The translations under genes and the position numbers were made by a program. From a bacterium (GTDB taxonomy: Bacteria > Actinomycetota > Acidimicrobiia > Spongiisociales > UBA5794): a DNA stretch of 64,000 bases. The notes beneath the pieces were generated by a model. The model saw only the letters and a list, made by a program, of their open reading frames with translations, searched no databases and was not told where the DNA came from. Below, in pieces: positions 9,867 through 18,722 of this stretch (position 1 is the stretch's first letter; each line of letters opens with the position of its first letter). Where the stretch lies: contig JAAETI010000486.1 of the NCBI GenBank assembly GCA_024228555.1, positions 62,001 through 126,000 on the forward strand. The letters are read 5' to 3'.

Positions 9867-11093
9867 GTGACGACCGGCACCGCGGTGCTCACCAACATCG
9901 GACAGTTGGTGACCAACGATCCGGAGCGTGATGGGCTGCTCGGCCTAGTCGAGAGCGGTGCCGTCATCATCGAAGAAGGGCTGGTTGCGTGGGTCGGGGA
10001 GGAGAGTGACCTGCCGCCCGCCCCGGGTGGGGCGGCCTCCATTGATTGTCACGGGAACGCGGTGGTTCCTGGGTTTGTCGATGCCCACACCCACCTGGCG
10101 TTCGCCGGTGATCGTGCCGACGAGTTCGGCCGTCGCCTGCGTGGTGAGTCGTACGAGGAGATCATGGCCGCGGGTGGTGGCATCCAATCAACGGTGGCGG
10201 CAACTCGCAGCGCATCGGTCAGTGAACTGACCGGCACGACGATGGCGCGGCTGCGGCGGATGTCTCGAACCGGTACGACCACCGTTGAGGTGAAGTCGGG
10301 ATACGGACTTGATCTCCACAACGAGAAACGATTGCTTGCGGTTGCCGGTGCAGCAGGAGCAGCAGTTCCAATTGACGTCGTTCCTACCTTCCTCGGCGCC
10401 CACACCGTCTCTCCCGAGTTTGCCGGCGATGCCGACGGCTACATCGACAACGTGATCGAGGAAATGCTGCCTGCGTGTTCGCCATTGGCGCGATTTTGTG
10501 ACGTGTTCTGTGACCTTGGGGTTTTCAGCGTGGAGCAGGCTCGCCGCGTGCTCGAGGCCGGACGCATGCATGGACTGGAGCCACGCTTGCACGCCAACCA
10601 GCTGGCACATTCGGGTGGTGCCCGGTTGGCTGCCGAGATGGGTGCGGTCAGCGCTGATCATCTTGACCATCTTCACGATGAGGACATCACTGCTTTGCAC
10701 GACGCCGGAACGGTTGCGGTCCTTCTACCTGGGGTGTCGTTGTCGTTGCGGTTGCCGCAAGCTCGTGGGATCGATCTGTGGGAGGCCGGGGTCACGGTTG
10801 CGCTGGCCACCGACTGCAATCCCGGGACCTCCAATATCGAATCGATGCCGTTTGTGATCGGCATCGCCTGCCTGGAGATGGGTTTGTCTCCTGAGCAGGC
10901 GGTGTGGAGCGCGACGAGAGGCGGAGCCCTTGCACTGGGTCTGCGGGACCGGGGGGCTCTCGTCCCAGGGATGCTCGGTGATGTGGCGATCCTGGCCCAC
11001 CCGAGCTATGTGCATCTTGCCTATCGCCCCGATGCACCGGCCGTGGCCTGGGTGCTCAAACGCGGACGACCAACCGTCGCCGATCTGGTGTAG
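9867..11093 (+). CDS. hutI: Imidazolonepropionase
   Basis: Third step of histidine degradation: hydrolyses imidazolonepropionate to N-formimidoyl-glutamate. It is an amidohydrolase-superfamily enzyme of 408 aa, the usual size. The metal-binding DAHTHLAFAGDRADEF motif is near residues 70-85, followed by the GGGIQSTV substrate loop, a further metal His (LHANQLAHSGG) and the metal Asp region ATDCNPGTS. It starts with GTG 3 nt after the hutU stop. No formimidoylglutamate-processing gene and no hutH lie in the window. Confidence 0.97.
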   Translation: MTTGTAVLTNIGQLVTNDPERDGLLGLVESGAVIIEEGLVAWVGEESDLPPAPGGAASIDCHGNAVVPGFVDAHTHLAFAGDRADEFGRRLRGESYEEIMAAGGGIQSTVAATRSASVSELTGTTMARLRRMSRTGTTTVEVKSGYGLDLHNEKRLLAVAGAAGAAVPIDVVPTFLGAHTVSPEFAGDADGYIDNVIEEMLPACSPLARFCDVFCDLGVFSVEQARRVLEAGRMHGLEPRLHANQLAHSGGARLAAEMGAVSADHLDHLHDEDITALHDAGTVAVLLPGVSLSLRLPQARGIDLWEAGVTVALATDCNPGTSNIESMPFVIGIACLEMGLSPEQAVWSATRGGALALGLRDRGALVPGMLGDVAILAHPSYVHLAYRPDAPAVAWVLKRGRPTVADLV

Positions 11094-11137
11094 CCGCACC
11101 CGGCTCAGTGCCTGCGATGTCGTGCCAGACTCCTGAT

Positions 11138-11926
11138 ATGCCCATTCCATACTTGAGCGCCGAATACCCGCTTCGTTTTGCCCATCGGGGGAGCCGAACG
11201 CTGTGGCCGGAGAACACTGCGGAGGCCTTCCAGGGAGCGATCGATCTTGGTTATCGCTATATCGAAACCGATGTTCGCATCAGCAAGGACGGGGTTGTTG
11301 TTGCATTCCACGATGCCACCTTGGAACGGACGACCAACGGCGTTGGTGCCGTCGGCGACTGGGATTTCGAGGATTTGTGTCGGCTTGACGCGGCATGGTG
11401 GTTTGACGAGGCCAACGGCTACCCGCTGCGCGGAACCGGGGTGCGTATCCGCTCGCTTGCTGAAGTGTTCGTGGCTTGGCCGGATGCGTACTTCAACATC
11501 GACCTCAAAGGGCGGCGTCTCGAGTGGGCAGTTGCCGATGCGATCAAGCGGCACGGAAGAGAGAGTTCAACGCTGATCGGATCGTTTACGGACAGGCGGA
11601 TCGCAAGATTCCGACGGATCACCAACGGTGAGATCGCGGTCTCGGCGGGCCCGACAAACGTCCTGGCGATGGTGAACGCGTCTCGTGCGGGGCGGACGGT
11701 GCGGCGGCCGGTGGCCGCCTACCAGCTGCCCTTCAACTACAAGTCGGTACCGATCAACAGCAAGCTTGTCGATGCGATTCACCGGGCTGATGCCCAGATT
11801 CACACGTGGACCGTGAACCAAGCCCCAGATATGCACCGGCTATTGGATCTTGGGGTGGACGGTATCGTGACGGACCGTCCTGACACGCTCAACGAGGTAT
11901 TGCGCGAGAGGGGTCACGATGTCTGA
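11138..11926 (+). CDS. Glycerophosphodiester phosphodiesterase
   Basis: Cleaves glycerophosphodiesters to glycerol-3-phosphate and an alcohol. GDPD signatures: FAHRGSRTLWPENTAEAF (catalytic His), ETDVRISKDGVVVAFHD (metal Glu/Asp and second His), NIDLKG, and the C-terminal HTWTVNQ plus DGIVTDRPD. The start chosen is the ATG at 11138 (262 aa), not 11108, because the homologous region begins just after it. No signal peptide is seen, so the enzyme is probably cytosolic. The end overlaps the next gene by 8 bp. Confidence 0.9.
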   Translation: MPIPYLSAEYPLRFAHRGSRTLWPENTAEAFQGAIDLGYRYIETDVRISKDGVVVAFHDATLERTTNGVGAVGDWDFEDLCRLDAAWWFDEANGYPLRGTGVRIRSLAEVFVAWPDAYFNIDLKGRRLEWAVADAIKRHGRESSTLIGSFTDRRIARFRRITNGEIAVSAGPTNVLAMVNASRAGRTVRRPVAAYQLPFNYKSVPINSKLVDAIHRADAQIHTWTVNQAPDMHRLLDLGVDGIVTDRPDTLNEVLRERGHDV

Positions 11927-12488
11927 GGTGAAGATTGGCGAGATTGTGTTGCTCCAGGTGCATGGTGACTTGCTGAAGCATCCCGATCGCTTTGATCCAA
12001 AGCCGCTTATCGAGGTTGACGAGGCCAGTGTCGATGACGACGGCATGTTGGGTTGGACAGGCTCCGGTTGGGTCGTCGACGTGCACCATCTGGTGTGGCC
12101 GGGTCGGGGCGGGCGGCGGCCCCTTTCGATTGGGTTCACGAGCCACTACGACAAGATGCGCGATCAGTTCAGGGATGTTCCGCTTGGTGCAGCCGGTGAG
12201 AATGTCGTCGTTGCCACCGATGATGTTCTGACGACGGCTGACTTGGGGGAGCGTCTTGTGATCCGCGGGCAGAGTGGCGCCGAAGCGGTCCTTGTGCGGC
12301 CGATGGTGGCCAAGCCCTGTCTGCCGTTTACATCGTTCATGTTGGATCTTCCCACAGTCGGGACCTACGAGGAGATCGGTATGGACCTAGCGTTTCTCGA
12401 CAACGGTATGCGTGGCTTCATTGTTGGGGTCGATGAGCTGGTCGCACCGGTTCGTATCCGAGTTGGCGACGAGGTCTTCCTGGGTTAG
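11919..12488 (+). CDS. MOSC-like domain protein, function unknown
   Basis: 189-aa cytosolic protein. The stretch GENVVVA ... LGERLVIR ... VRPMVAKPCLPFTSF resembles a MOSC beta-barrel (GEN motif, then the xKPC segment that carries the conserved Cys), but this is a motif-level call. MOSC proteins often bind sulfur or molybdenum cofactor ligands. It overlaps the glycerophosphodiesterase gene by 8 bp, so it is translationally coupled to it. The stop overlaps the stop of the convergent gene at 12485. Confidence 0.5.
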   Translation: MSEVKIGEIVLLQVHGDLLKHPDRFDPKPLIEVDEASVDDDGMLGWTGSGWVVDVHHLVWPGRGGRRPLSIGFTSHYDKMRDQFRDVPLGAAGENVVVATDDVLTTADLGERLVIRGQSGAEAVLVRPMVAKPCLPFTSFMLDLPTVGTYEEIGMDLAFLDNGMRGFIVGVDELVAPVRIRVGDEVFLG

Positions 12489-12856
12489 GCACCAGGGGGG
12501 ACGAATGGCAGTCCCTGGAGTTGGATGAGGCGGTGGATGGCCGCATCCCTGGCCTCATCGAAGTCTGCACCTCTGACCTGGAGCAGGTTCTCCCCCTTCT
12601 CTTGGAGGTAGACCCGATACGTGGCTCCGTCTCGAAGAATGTACAGACCATCCTTCGGTCCGACGATGTTCCGGCCAAGCACCAATAGGGCATCGCTGTC
12701 GGGTATTTCGGTGATGATGTCGACCCACTCGAGATTGAACGCATCTTCGAAGTCGGCGCGACCGCTGGCGCGGCGACCGAGAATCTGCGAAGCCATACGT
12801 TGCGCCTTGAGCCCGATTATGGCCTGGGCCTGCTCTTGTCGTGTTGGTCTGTCCAT
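12485..12856 (-). CDS. Conserved hypothetical protein
   Basis: Hydrophilic 123-aa protein from the ATG at 12856 (MDRPTRQEQAQ). It starts with a basic helical segment rich in Gln/Arg, then a compact alpha/beta part (EWVDIITEIPDSDALLVL). No signal peptide or membrane segment and no recognised motif. The track's longer version (to 13114) runs through a VOC gene remnant and is rejected. An in-frame ATG slightly upstream (MGSAFP) cannot be excluded. Confidence 0.55.
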   Translation of the reverse strand: MDRPTRQEQAQAIIGLKAQRMASQILGRRASGRADFEDAFNLEWVDIITEIPDSDALLVLGRNIVGPKDGLYILRDGATYRVYLQEKGENLLQVRGADFDEARDAAIHRLIQLQGLPFVPPGA

Positions 12857-12903
12857 GGAGCCGCGACGATAGTCGGAGCGTGGGACATCGATTCCGCGGG
12901 TGG

Positions 12904-13029
12904 CTAGCTGCGTGGGTCTTGGGAAAGCAGATCCCATCGGTTCCCCTCGAAGTCGAGGACGTCGACAAAGAACGCGATTGCTGCGTCGTAGTCGTGGGCG
13001 ACCAGGGCGATGAGATCGAGATGAGACAT
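12904..13029 (-). pseudogene. VOC-domain gene remnant (N-terminal fragment only)
   Basis: A 41-aa ORF below the track's size limit: it begins ATG at 13029 with SHLDLIALVAHDYDAAIAFF and VDVLDFE, the first beta-strand and helix of a glyoxalase/bleomycin-resistance (VOC) module, then stops after about 12 unrelated residues. A full VOC domain needs about 120 aa. It lies 5 nt after the stop of an intact VOC gene on the same strand, so it looks like a decayed tandem copy or a deletion scar. Confidence 0.6.
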
Positions 13030-13034
13030 CCCGG

Positions 13035-13406
13035 CTAGACGTGTTGGTCGATGAGGACGACGTTGCCGTCGGGGTCCGTGACGGTGAAGCTTGCCGGACC
13101 GCTCGGTGTGTCACTCGATGTGTCGTTCTCTGGGTTTAGCCCCTCTGCTCGCAGTTGGGCGCTGAGTTGCCTCACATCTGTGAAGTTGTCGATCGGCTGA
13201 CCGGTGCCTTCCCAGCCCGGGTTGAACGTCAAGATGTTTGACTCGAACATCCCGTGGAACAACCCGATGACGTGGGATCCGTTGCTCATGATCGTCCAGG
13301 CCTCAGCGTCACCGCCGATCATTTCGAATCCCAGTTTCGAGTAGAAGTCGCGGGATGCGGCCATGTCCCTGACCGCCAGGCTTATCGAGAATGCCCCAAG
13401 CTGCAC
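13035..13406 (-). CDS. VOC (glyoxalase/bleomycin-resistance) superfamily protein
   Basis: 123-aa single VOC module: [20 protein letters not shown] at the N-terminus, then [17 protein letters not shown] and the C-terminal [16 protein letters not shown] with the usual metal/ligand-side residues. The substrate is unknown. The start is the GTG at 13406, preceded by AGGAGG; the track's extension to 13628 is rejected because it would run antisense through the P-loop gene. Followed by the VOC remnant and a hypothetical gene on the same strand. Confidence 0.85.
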   Translation of the reverse strand: MQLGAFSISLAVRDMAASRDFYSKLGFEMIGGDAEAWTIMSNGSHVIGLFHGMFESNILTFNPGWEGTGQPIDNFTDVRQLSAQLRAEGLNPENDTSSDTPSGPASFTVTDPDGNVVLIDQHV

Positions 13407-13488
13407 AGCGTCCTCCTTCTCCCGGAGGGTCAAGACTAGCGATGGGGCGTAGGGTTGGCCGAGCCGTTTCTCGACCTTTGGAGGCACG

Positions 13489-14112
13489 TTGGATCTCGAT
13501 TTCACCGTAGTTCTGATCGGCGGACCGCCCGGTGCCGGGAAGACAACCCTCGGGCGCAATCTCGCAGCAAGGCTGGGCTTCGCCTCGTTGACAGTTGATG
13601 ACCTGGTGACGGTCGGACGCATTCTCACCGACGAAGTGAGTCATCCCGCCTTTCACAAGATTGCCCGAGTTGGTGCCACTGCGTATTACACCAATAACCC
13701 CGGTGAGCGGCTCGTCGCCGATTCGATCGAGGTCGAGGAAGCCATGTGGCCTGCGGTGGAGCGGGTCATTGCCTCCCACGTTGCGACGAAGGGCCCGATT
13801 GTCATGGATTGGTGGCTTCTGTCGCCCAGAAAGATCGCAGCTCTTGCGATTCCCAAGGTCCGTTCTCTGTGGCTGAATATCGACTCGGTTGCCCTGACGG
13901 AGCGGGAGCGGCGCAATGTGGGGTTCTTCGGAGAGCCTCCCGGCTCAGAGCAGATACTCTCGAACTTCATGTATCGGAGCTTGTGGCGGAATGACCTAGT
14001 CGCCTCCCAGGCTGCGGAGTCGGGCCTGCCCATCGTTCAATTGAGAGGAGACGAACCCCCGCACGACGTTGTCGAGCGTGCGCTTGAGCTGCTCGAGCTC
14101 GACCGACGTTGA
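13489..14112 (+). CDS. P-loop kinase-like / AAA NTPase
   Basis: 207-aa cytosolic protein with a Walker A motif [10 protein letters not shown] near residues 11-20 and a DDLVTVGR segment after the first helix, as in small-molecule kinases. WLNIDS and a basic [13 protein letters not shown] stretch could be the lid and Walker B region. The substrate is unknown; resemblance to 2-phosphoglycerate kinase-type proteins is only general. It starts with TTG at 13489, supported by GGAGG 4 nt upstream. The 3' end overlaps the convergent frameshifted ORF. Confidence 0.65.
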   Translation: MDLDFTVVLIGGPPGAGKTTLGRNLAARLGFASLTVDDLVTVGRILTDEVSHPAFHKIARVGATAYYTNNPGERLVADSIEVEEAMWPAVERVIASHVATKGPIVMDWWLLSPRKIAALAIPKVRSLWLNIDSVALTERERRNVGFFGEPPGSEQILSNFMYRSLWRNDLVASQAAESGLPIVQLRGDEPPHDVVERALELLELDRR

Positions 14113-14478
14113 CGGCGAAGAGCCTCAAGCCGTTTGCCGGAGCGGGGCGACACCAGGATGTCGATCGGTTTATCGACGTCGGCCACCAGTAGCGAAAGAC
14201 GATCCGGAATAGCTTGGTCCGGCATCACGGATTCAATGTCGTGGAGTGGTACATCGATCGTGCTCCAGAAGTTGACGACACGCAGAATCTGGTCGAGGAG
14301 GCGAACCTCCGGTTGAGCGTACGGCACTTGCGATCGAGACAACGGCAGCGGCGATGCCCAGCCAGGTGAAGACGTCACGGTCGGGTGTAGCCAGGAGGAT
14401 GCCGAGGAAGGCCACTCCTGCGATGACCTCGGATATTGGCCCCCGAGTTGGGACCTTGGCGAGCTGCATATCCCTCAT
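14037..14478 (-). pseudogene. Frameshifted membrane-anchored PH-like protein
   Basis: Two minus-strand frames make one protein. From the ATG at 14478 (GGGAG SD upstream) the first frame gives a short soluble start and a two-helix hairpin (VIAGVAFLGILLA ... WLGIAAAVVSIASAV). Near 14300-14340 the coding signal moves to another frame, which continues as a bacterial PH-like domain (EVRLLDQILRVVNFWSTIDV, LHDIESV, ILVSPRSGKRLEAL). A single extra base would explain it. Either a true pseudogene or a sequencing error. It follows the flavodoxin gene on the same strand. Confidence 0.55.
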
Positions 14479-14560
14479 CGTGACACTCCCGACTCTGGCC
14501 AACCAGGCCAACGTTGTCACGCGATAAACCACGTCCGCATTTGATGTATCCAGTGCGACC

Positions 14561-15013
14561 TCAACCGGGCATGTGGTCAATCACCTCGGAGACCAGGGTC
14601 TCGGCGCTCGTCTCGAAAGCCTGGAAGTGGAATGCGTGTGAGGAGACAACCTTGCCTCCCTTGCGTTCGACGCCGGCACCGAGCAGTGCGAGGACCTCTG
14701 CGGTCCTGGCTGCAGTGTCGGCGAACCTATGCGGGAAGAAGGTGTATGTGCAGAACATCCCAATCGGTTTGCCGTGAAGTTCCGGCAGGCTGTCGATCCA
14801 CTTGGTTACCAACCGAACTGGTTCACCGCCGAACGGCGTGTCGACCCTGGTCCAACAACCGATGATCAGTGCGGGGGCGGCCAAGATATCGTCCGGAACT
14901 GCTTCAGCGATGGTACGCACAAGGGTTGATTCGCCGTGATTCGCGGCGGACTCCGCGACTGCCTCGGCTGCCTTCCGCGCTCTGCCTCGTCGGCTCTCGT
15001 ACGTTATGTACAT
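14561..15013 (-). CDS. Flavodoxin-domain protein
   Basis: 150-aa flavodoxin-like protein. The FMN phosphate-binding loop region is at the N-terminus (MYITYESRRGRARKAAEAVA), followed by LIIGCWTRVDTPFGGEP and GKPIGMFCTYTFFP, the positions of the isoalloxazine loops. A GGAAGG SD precedes the ATG at 15013. It lies 12 nt after a small 2TM gene, in the same transcription unit. Probably an electron carrier or a protoporphyrinogen-oxidase-like flavodoxin; the partner is unknown. Confidence 0.75.
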   Translation of the reverse strand: MYITYESRRGRARKAAEAVAESAANHGESTLVRTIAEAVPDDILAAPALIIGCWTRVDTPFGGEPVRLVTKWIDSLPELHGKPIGMFCTYTFFPHRFADTAARTAEVLALLGAGVERKGGKVVSSHAFHFQAFETSAETLVSEVIDHMPG

Positions 15014-15025
15014 GGTTCCTTCCGA

Positions 15026-15256
15026 TCAGCTCCAGGTAACGGTCGACTTGACCCACAGATTCACCAGACCGTGAATGGTCACGATTGGCGTCCAGAGCAC
15101 GATCAATACGTGGGCCCAGTCCAGCGTTAGGAAGTTGATGTTGCTGTCACGCCCTTGAGCCAGATCGAGTGCCGCGAACACGAGACTGAGCACAGAGAAC
15201 GCAAGCAGGTGGATCTTGCTACCGCGGGTGGAGAACATTCGTCGCAGAACTGACAT
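15026..15256 (-). CDS. Small 2TM membrane protein
   Basis: 76 aa from the ATG at 15256 (MSVLRRMFSTRG), with AAGGA upstream. After a basic N-terminus there are two hydrophobic helices, KIHLLAFSVLSLVFAALDLA and HVLIVLWTPIVTIHGLVNLWV, as in stand-alone 2TM domains. Function unknown. It heads the unit 2TM-flavodoxin-PH-like. The track's 112-aa version includes an unsupported Arg-rich extension. Confidence 0.65.
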   Translation of the reverse strand: MSVLRRMFSTRGSKIHLLAFSVLSLVFAALDLAQGRDSNINFLTLDWAHVLIVLWTPIVTIHGLVNLWVKSTVTWS

Positions 15257-15375
15257 GAGTCGTCCTTCGCTGCACCACCAGTGTCGCGCCGTTCGACGCT
15301 GCGGTCTATGACGATCTCTGGTTCGACGGGGTGTACTCCGCGGCGACGCGGTCGATCTTGCCAAAGATGGATTCC

Positions 15376-15414
15376 AACTCTGCGAGTTCCTTGGGAGTTC
15401 GCTTTGCGAACTCC
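15376..15414. repeat. Double-hairpin intergenic element, copy A
   Basis: AACTC-TGC-GAGTT is followed by CCTTG and then GGAGTTCGC-TTT-GCGAACTCC (perfect 9-bp stem, 15394-15414). It shares 22 of 23 bases with 57069-57091. It lies just downstream of leuD, where it can act as a terminator. Confidence 0.65.
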
Positions 15415-15435
15415 GGTAGCCCTCCTCGTACGTTC

Positions 15436-16035
15436 TTACAGCGCGGGTTTGTGGGGGGCTCTGGTTGACTCGTAGGACGCGATGGCGTCGGCGTGTTCGA
15501 GCGCTAGGGCGATGTTGTCGAGACCGTTGGCAAGGCGGTGCTTGGCAAATGGATCGATATCGAATGATGCGTCGAACCCGACGGCGGTCACTGTTTGGTC
15601 TTCGAGATCGATAGTCACCAGATTGTCCGGATCCTCTGCGATCTGGGTGAGTCTGGCGACTTCATCGTCGGTGAGGACAACCGGCAATAGGCCGATGTTG
15701 ATGCAGTTGTTGTGGAAGATGTCGGCGAAAGATGGGGCGATCACCGCGGCGAAGCCACGATCCTCGATCGACCACGGTGCGTGCTCGCGCGATGAGCCCG
15801 ACCCAAAGTTGGGTCCGCTGACCAGGACCTTGGCTGCGGCGTAGGCAGGCTGGTTGAGGATGAAGTCCTCGATCAGCTCGCCTTCCTCGTCGTAGGCCCA
15901 TTCGTAGAAGAGGAACGGACCGAAGCCGCTTCGTTCCACTCGCTTGAGGAACTGCTTGGGAATGATGGCGTCGGTGTCGACATTGGCCCGCGGCAGTGGT
16001 GCCATTTGGCCGGTGATCACGGAGATTGCTTCCAT
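15436..16035 (-). CDS. leuD: 3-isopropylmalate dehydratase small subunit
   Basis: Small subunit of isopropylmalate isomerase in leucine biosynthesis; it pairs with LeuC to isomerise 2- to 3-isopropylmalate. 199 aa. Family motifs: NVDTDAIIPKQFLK near the N-terminus and GPNFGSGSSREHAPW, the swivelling-domain substrate loop. The ATG at 16035 overlaps the leuC stop as TAATG, and a GTG 9 nt upstream is the alternative start. No leuB or leuA nearby. Confidence 0.97.
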   Translation of the reverse strand: MEAISVITGQMAPLPRANVDTDAIIPKQFLKRVERSGFGPFLFYEWAYDEEGELIEDFILNQPAYAAAKVLVSGPNFGSGSSREHAPWSIEDRGFAAVIAPSFADIFHNNCINIGLLPVVLTDDEVARLTQIAEDPDNLVTIDLEDQTVTAVGFDASFDIDPFAKHRLANGLDNIALALEHADAIASYESTRAPHKPAL

Positions 16036-17444
16036 TACTTCCACTCCCTCACGTCGACGAAGTGGCCGGCTACCGCGGCAGCCACTGCCATCTCCGGGCT
16101 GACCAGGTGGGTCCGGCCGTTGCGCCCCTGGCGGCCCTCGAAGTTACGATTTGATGTCGAAGCGCAACGCTCTCCCGGCATCAGGATGTCGGGGTTCATG
16201 CCAAGACACATGGAGCACCCTGGCTCGCGCCACTCAAAACCGGCGTTTTTGAAGATGATGTCGAGACCCTCTTCCTCGGCCTGGAGCTTCACCAGCCCGG
16301 ACCCGGGCACGACCATTGCATGTACATCGGGGTGAATGGTCTTGCCTTCGAGTAGCTTGGCGCCGACCCGCAGATCCTCGATCCTCCCGTTGGTGCACGA
16401 GCCAAGGAAGATGCGGTCAACCGGGATCTCCTCGATGGGCGTACCTGCTTCGAGATCCATGTAGACAAGGGCCCGTTCGGCGGCGTCGCGCTCCAGAGGG
16501 TCGTCGAACTCGGTCGGGCTGGGGACAGCACCGGTGACCGAGACCGTCTGCGCCGGGTTGGTTCCCCACGAGACGTAGGGGGCAAGTTCCGCAGCGTCAA
16601 TGTCGATCTCGATGTCAAACGTCGCTCCGGGGTCAGAGGGCAGCGACTTCCAATACTCGACAGCGGTATCCCAGTCATCGCCGGTCGGTGCCTGGTTGCG
16701 TCCCCTGAGGTACTCAAAGGTCGTCTCGTCGGGGGCGATCATTCCGGCGCGGGCGCCGGCCTCGATCGACATGTTGCAGATAGTCATCCGGCCCGCCATT
16801 GACAGTGCTACGATCGCGGTTCCGCGGTACTCGATGACGTAGCCGGTGCCTCCGGCCACACCGATACGGGTGATGATGCCGAGAATGACGTCCTTGGCGG
16901 TGACCCCGGTCGCTAGTTCCCCGTTGACGTTGACTGCCATCGACTTGGGCCGGGATTGGGGGAGGGATTGGGTGGCGAGCACGTGCTCGACCTCGGAGGT
17001 CCCGATCCCAAAAGCCAGGGCCCCGAACGCACCGTGGGTCGAGGTGTGCGAGTCGCCACACACGATCGTCATGCCGGGCTGGGTTATGCCCTGCTCGGGC
17101 CCGATGACGTGGACGATGCCTTGGCGGATGTCGCTGATGTCGTAGAGCTCGATCCCGTTGTTCCTGCAATTGTCGACGAGCGTTTCGATCTGCTTCTTCG
17201 ACAGCGGATCCTTGATGCCGAGGGCGCGCCCTTCCGTGGGAACGCCGTGGTCGACTGTTGCCAGGGTGAGGTCGGGCCTGCGCACCTTGCGGTTGGTGAG
17301 TTCCAACGCCTCGAACGCCTGGGGTGAGGTGACTTCGTGGACTAAGTGCAGGTCGATGTAGAGCAGGTCGGGCTCGTTGCCACCGCCGTCACGGACGACA
17401 TGGTCGGTCCAGATCTTCTCGTACATGGTTCTCGGTGCGGTCAC
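16035..17444 (-). CDS. leuC: 3-isopropylmalate dehydratase large subunit
   Basis: Large, [4Fe-4S]-containing subunit of isopropylmalate isomerase, 469 aa. Visible: [33 protein letters not shown], and the three cluster Cys in FLGSCTNGR and [11 protein letters not shown]. The track runs the frame to 18143; the real start is the GTG at 17444 ([12 protein letters not shown]), supported by GAGGAG 7 nt upstream and by the family N-terminus. Co-transcribed with leuD. Confidence 0.97.
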   Translation of the reverse strand: MTAPRTMYEKIWTDHVVRDGGGNEPDLLYIDLHLVHEVTSPQAFEALELTNRKVRRPDLTLATVDHGVPTEGRALGIKDPLSKKQIETLVDNCRNNGIELYDISDIRQGIVHVIGPEQGITQPGMTIVCGDSHTSTHGAFGALAFGIGTSEVEHVLATQSLPQSRPKSMAVNVNGELATGVTAKDVILGIITRIGVAGGTGYVIEYRGTAIVALSMAGRMTICNMSIEAGARAGMIAPDETTFEYLRGRNQAPTGDDWDTAVEYWKSLPSDPGATFDIEIDIDAAELAPYVSWGTNPAQTVSVTGAVPSPTEFDDPLERDAAERALVYMDLEAGTPIEEIPVDRIFLGSCTNGRIEDLRVGAKLLEGKTIHPDVHAMVVPGSGLVKLQAEEEGLDIIFKNAGFEWREPGCSMCLGMNPDILMPGERCASTSNRNFEGRQGRNGRTHLVSPEMAVAAAVAGHFVDVREWK

Positions 17445-17513
17445 CAGCTTCTCCTCTGTGTGACCGGGAACTGTAGTGCTCCCAGTGCGGATCAACTGCG
17501 TTACGCTGGCCAA

Positions 17514-18107
17514 ATGACCGGCATGCTTATGGCTCTTCTGTTGATGTTGCCCCTGACCGCCCCGTTTGGGGAGGCGTCGGCCACTGCAACCTCTGCGGAG
17601 GGTGAGCTGCGGCTCGAAGTGTCGGTCGAGGTTGATGGCTCCCCCGTAGCGGTTCTGGCGAGGGGTCTTGCCCCTGGGGCGAGCGAGCTGCCACCGGTTG
17701 CTCTCGCCGATCGGGGTGACGGGCGCTGGGAGGGTGTTGTCGAACTTCCGGTTGTCGAGAACATCCTGTTGGGCTTCGAAATCATCCCTGCCCAGGGGAA
17801 GGCGACTGTCTCGGAGCTGCATACGCTGACGAAGCTCGGAGTCGATAGCGCCGTCTTCTCGATGAACCGTCCGGCGACTGGTTTTGGCGCGGACGATGAC
17901 GAGTCCTTGGTGACACCTGAAGGAGCAAGGTGGGGGTGGATGGGCTTGGCTGCCGGTGCTGCCGCTTTGACGTTGCTGGCATTTTGGACGATCGGCACCG
18001 TGCGTGGTCGTGGCGGCGAAGGTGACGGAGACCACGACGGAGATGTCGACAGAGATAGCCAGGGACCGGCCCTCATTGACGATCCGATCGACGAATCCGG
18101 CGGCTAG
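17514..18107 (+). CDS. Exported, membrane-anchored protein of unknown function
   Basis: 197 aa from the ATG at 17514. An N-terminal signal peptide ([15 protein letters not shown]), an extracytoplasmic beta-rich part with Glu/Asp/Val-rich strands, one TM helix near residues 144-163 ([17 protein letters not shown]), and a short Asp/Gly-rich cytoplasmic tail. Type I membrane topology is likely. No SD; a TACGCT box 6 nt before the ATG fits leaderless initiation. It precedes the ArsR-like regulator, whose promoter begins at this gene's stop. Confidence 0.65.
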   Translation: MTGMLMALLLMLPLTAPFGEASATATSAEGELRLEVSVEVDGSPVAVLARGLAPGASELPPVALADRGDGRWEGVVELPVVENILLGFEIIPAQGKATVSELHTLTKLGVDSAVFSMNRPATGFGADDDESLVTPEGARWGWMGLAAGAAALTLLAFWTIGTVRGRGGEGDGDHDGDVDRDSQGPALIDDPIDESGG

Positions 18108-18136
18108 TTGACAAATGGTCGACTTTCCTCGACAAT
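18108..18136 (+). promoter_or_regulatory. Sigma-70 promoter for a leaderless ArsR-like/MFS mRNA
   Basis: TTGACA (18108-18113), a 17-bp spacer, then GACAAT (18131-18136). The start of transcription expected 7 bp later falls on or next to the ATG at 18144. The spacer and flank carry repeated TCGAC/GTCGAC units (GGTCGAC, CTCGACA, TGTCGACC), a possible operator for the regulator it drives. Confidence 0.65.
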
Positions 18137-18143
18137 TCGGCAA

Positions 18144-18722
18144 ATGTCGACCAATCCGAAACCAGCTGCCACCACCGGTCTCGACTACGACGTCGAAGAG
18201 TATGTATGCGCAGAGACCCCTGAGCAGCTCAAAGCCTTGGGCAACAGCTTGCGCATCGCAGTTCTGTCTTTGCTCAACGAGCGGGCCGCCTCAACTACCG
18301 AGCTTGCTGACGCGCTCGATCGACCCAAGGGAACCGTTGGCTATCACCTGAAGGTGTTGGAAGACGCCGGGTTCATCAGGGTCGTACGTACGCGCAAGGT
18401 GCGGGCGATGACCGAGAAGTTCTATGGCCGCGTTGCCCAAACGGTCGTGTACCACGGCGTACCCGATTCCCAGGACCCGATGTTCATGGTGCAGCAGGCG
18501 CTTAGCGAAGCGATTGTCGATAAGGACAAGGCAATGCCGGCGTTCACCCTGCGCCATGTCCGCATGAGTCAAGAGCAGGCCGCAGAGTTCTGGTGTCAGG
18601 TTGCGGAGCTGGCAGAACAGTTCGCCAAGGCGCCGCGGCAGGGAGACAGCGTGTATGGGTTCCTTGGTGGGATCTTTCCAACCGGGTTGCCGACGTTGCC
18701 AGATGACGAGGGGGGAGCATGA
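18144..18722 (+). CDS. ArsR-like winged-helix transcriptional regulator
   Basis: 192-aa DNA-binding regulator. The winged helix spans about residues 25-90: [38 protein letters not shown] (recognition helix), [10 protein letters not shown] and the wing [15 protein letters not shown]. The C-terminal half is a helical effector or dimer part. No metal-binding Cys pair is seen. The start is the ATG at 18144 at the transcription start. Its stop overlaps the MFS start by 4 bp, so it very likely controls that exporter. Confidence 0.85.
   Translation: MSTNPKPAATTGLDYDVEEYVCAETPEQLKALGNSLRIAVLSLLNERAASTTELADALDRPKGTVGYHLKVLEDAGFIRVVRTRKVRAMTEKFYGRVAQTVVYHGVPDSQDPMFMVQQALSEAIVDKDKAMPAFTLRHVRMSQEQAAEFWCQVAELAEQFAKAPRQGDSVYGFLGGIFPTGLPTLPDDEGGA

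Noticed and set aside
16035-18143. 702-aa minus-strand ORF covering leuC
   Set aside because: Only the part from GTG 17444 matches LeuC; the extra 233 residues are the antisense of the exported protein at 17514.
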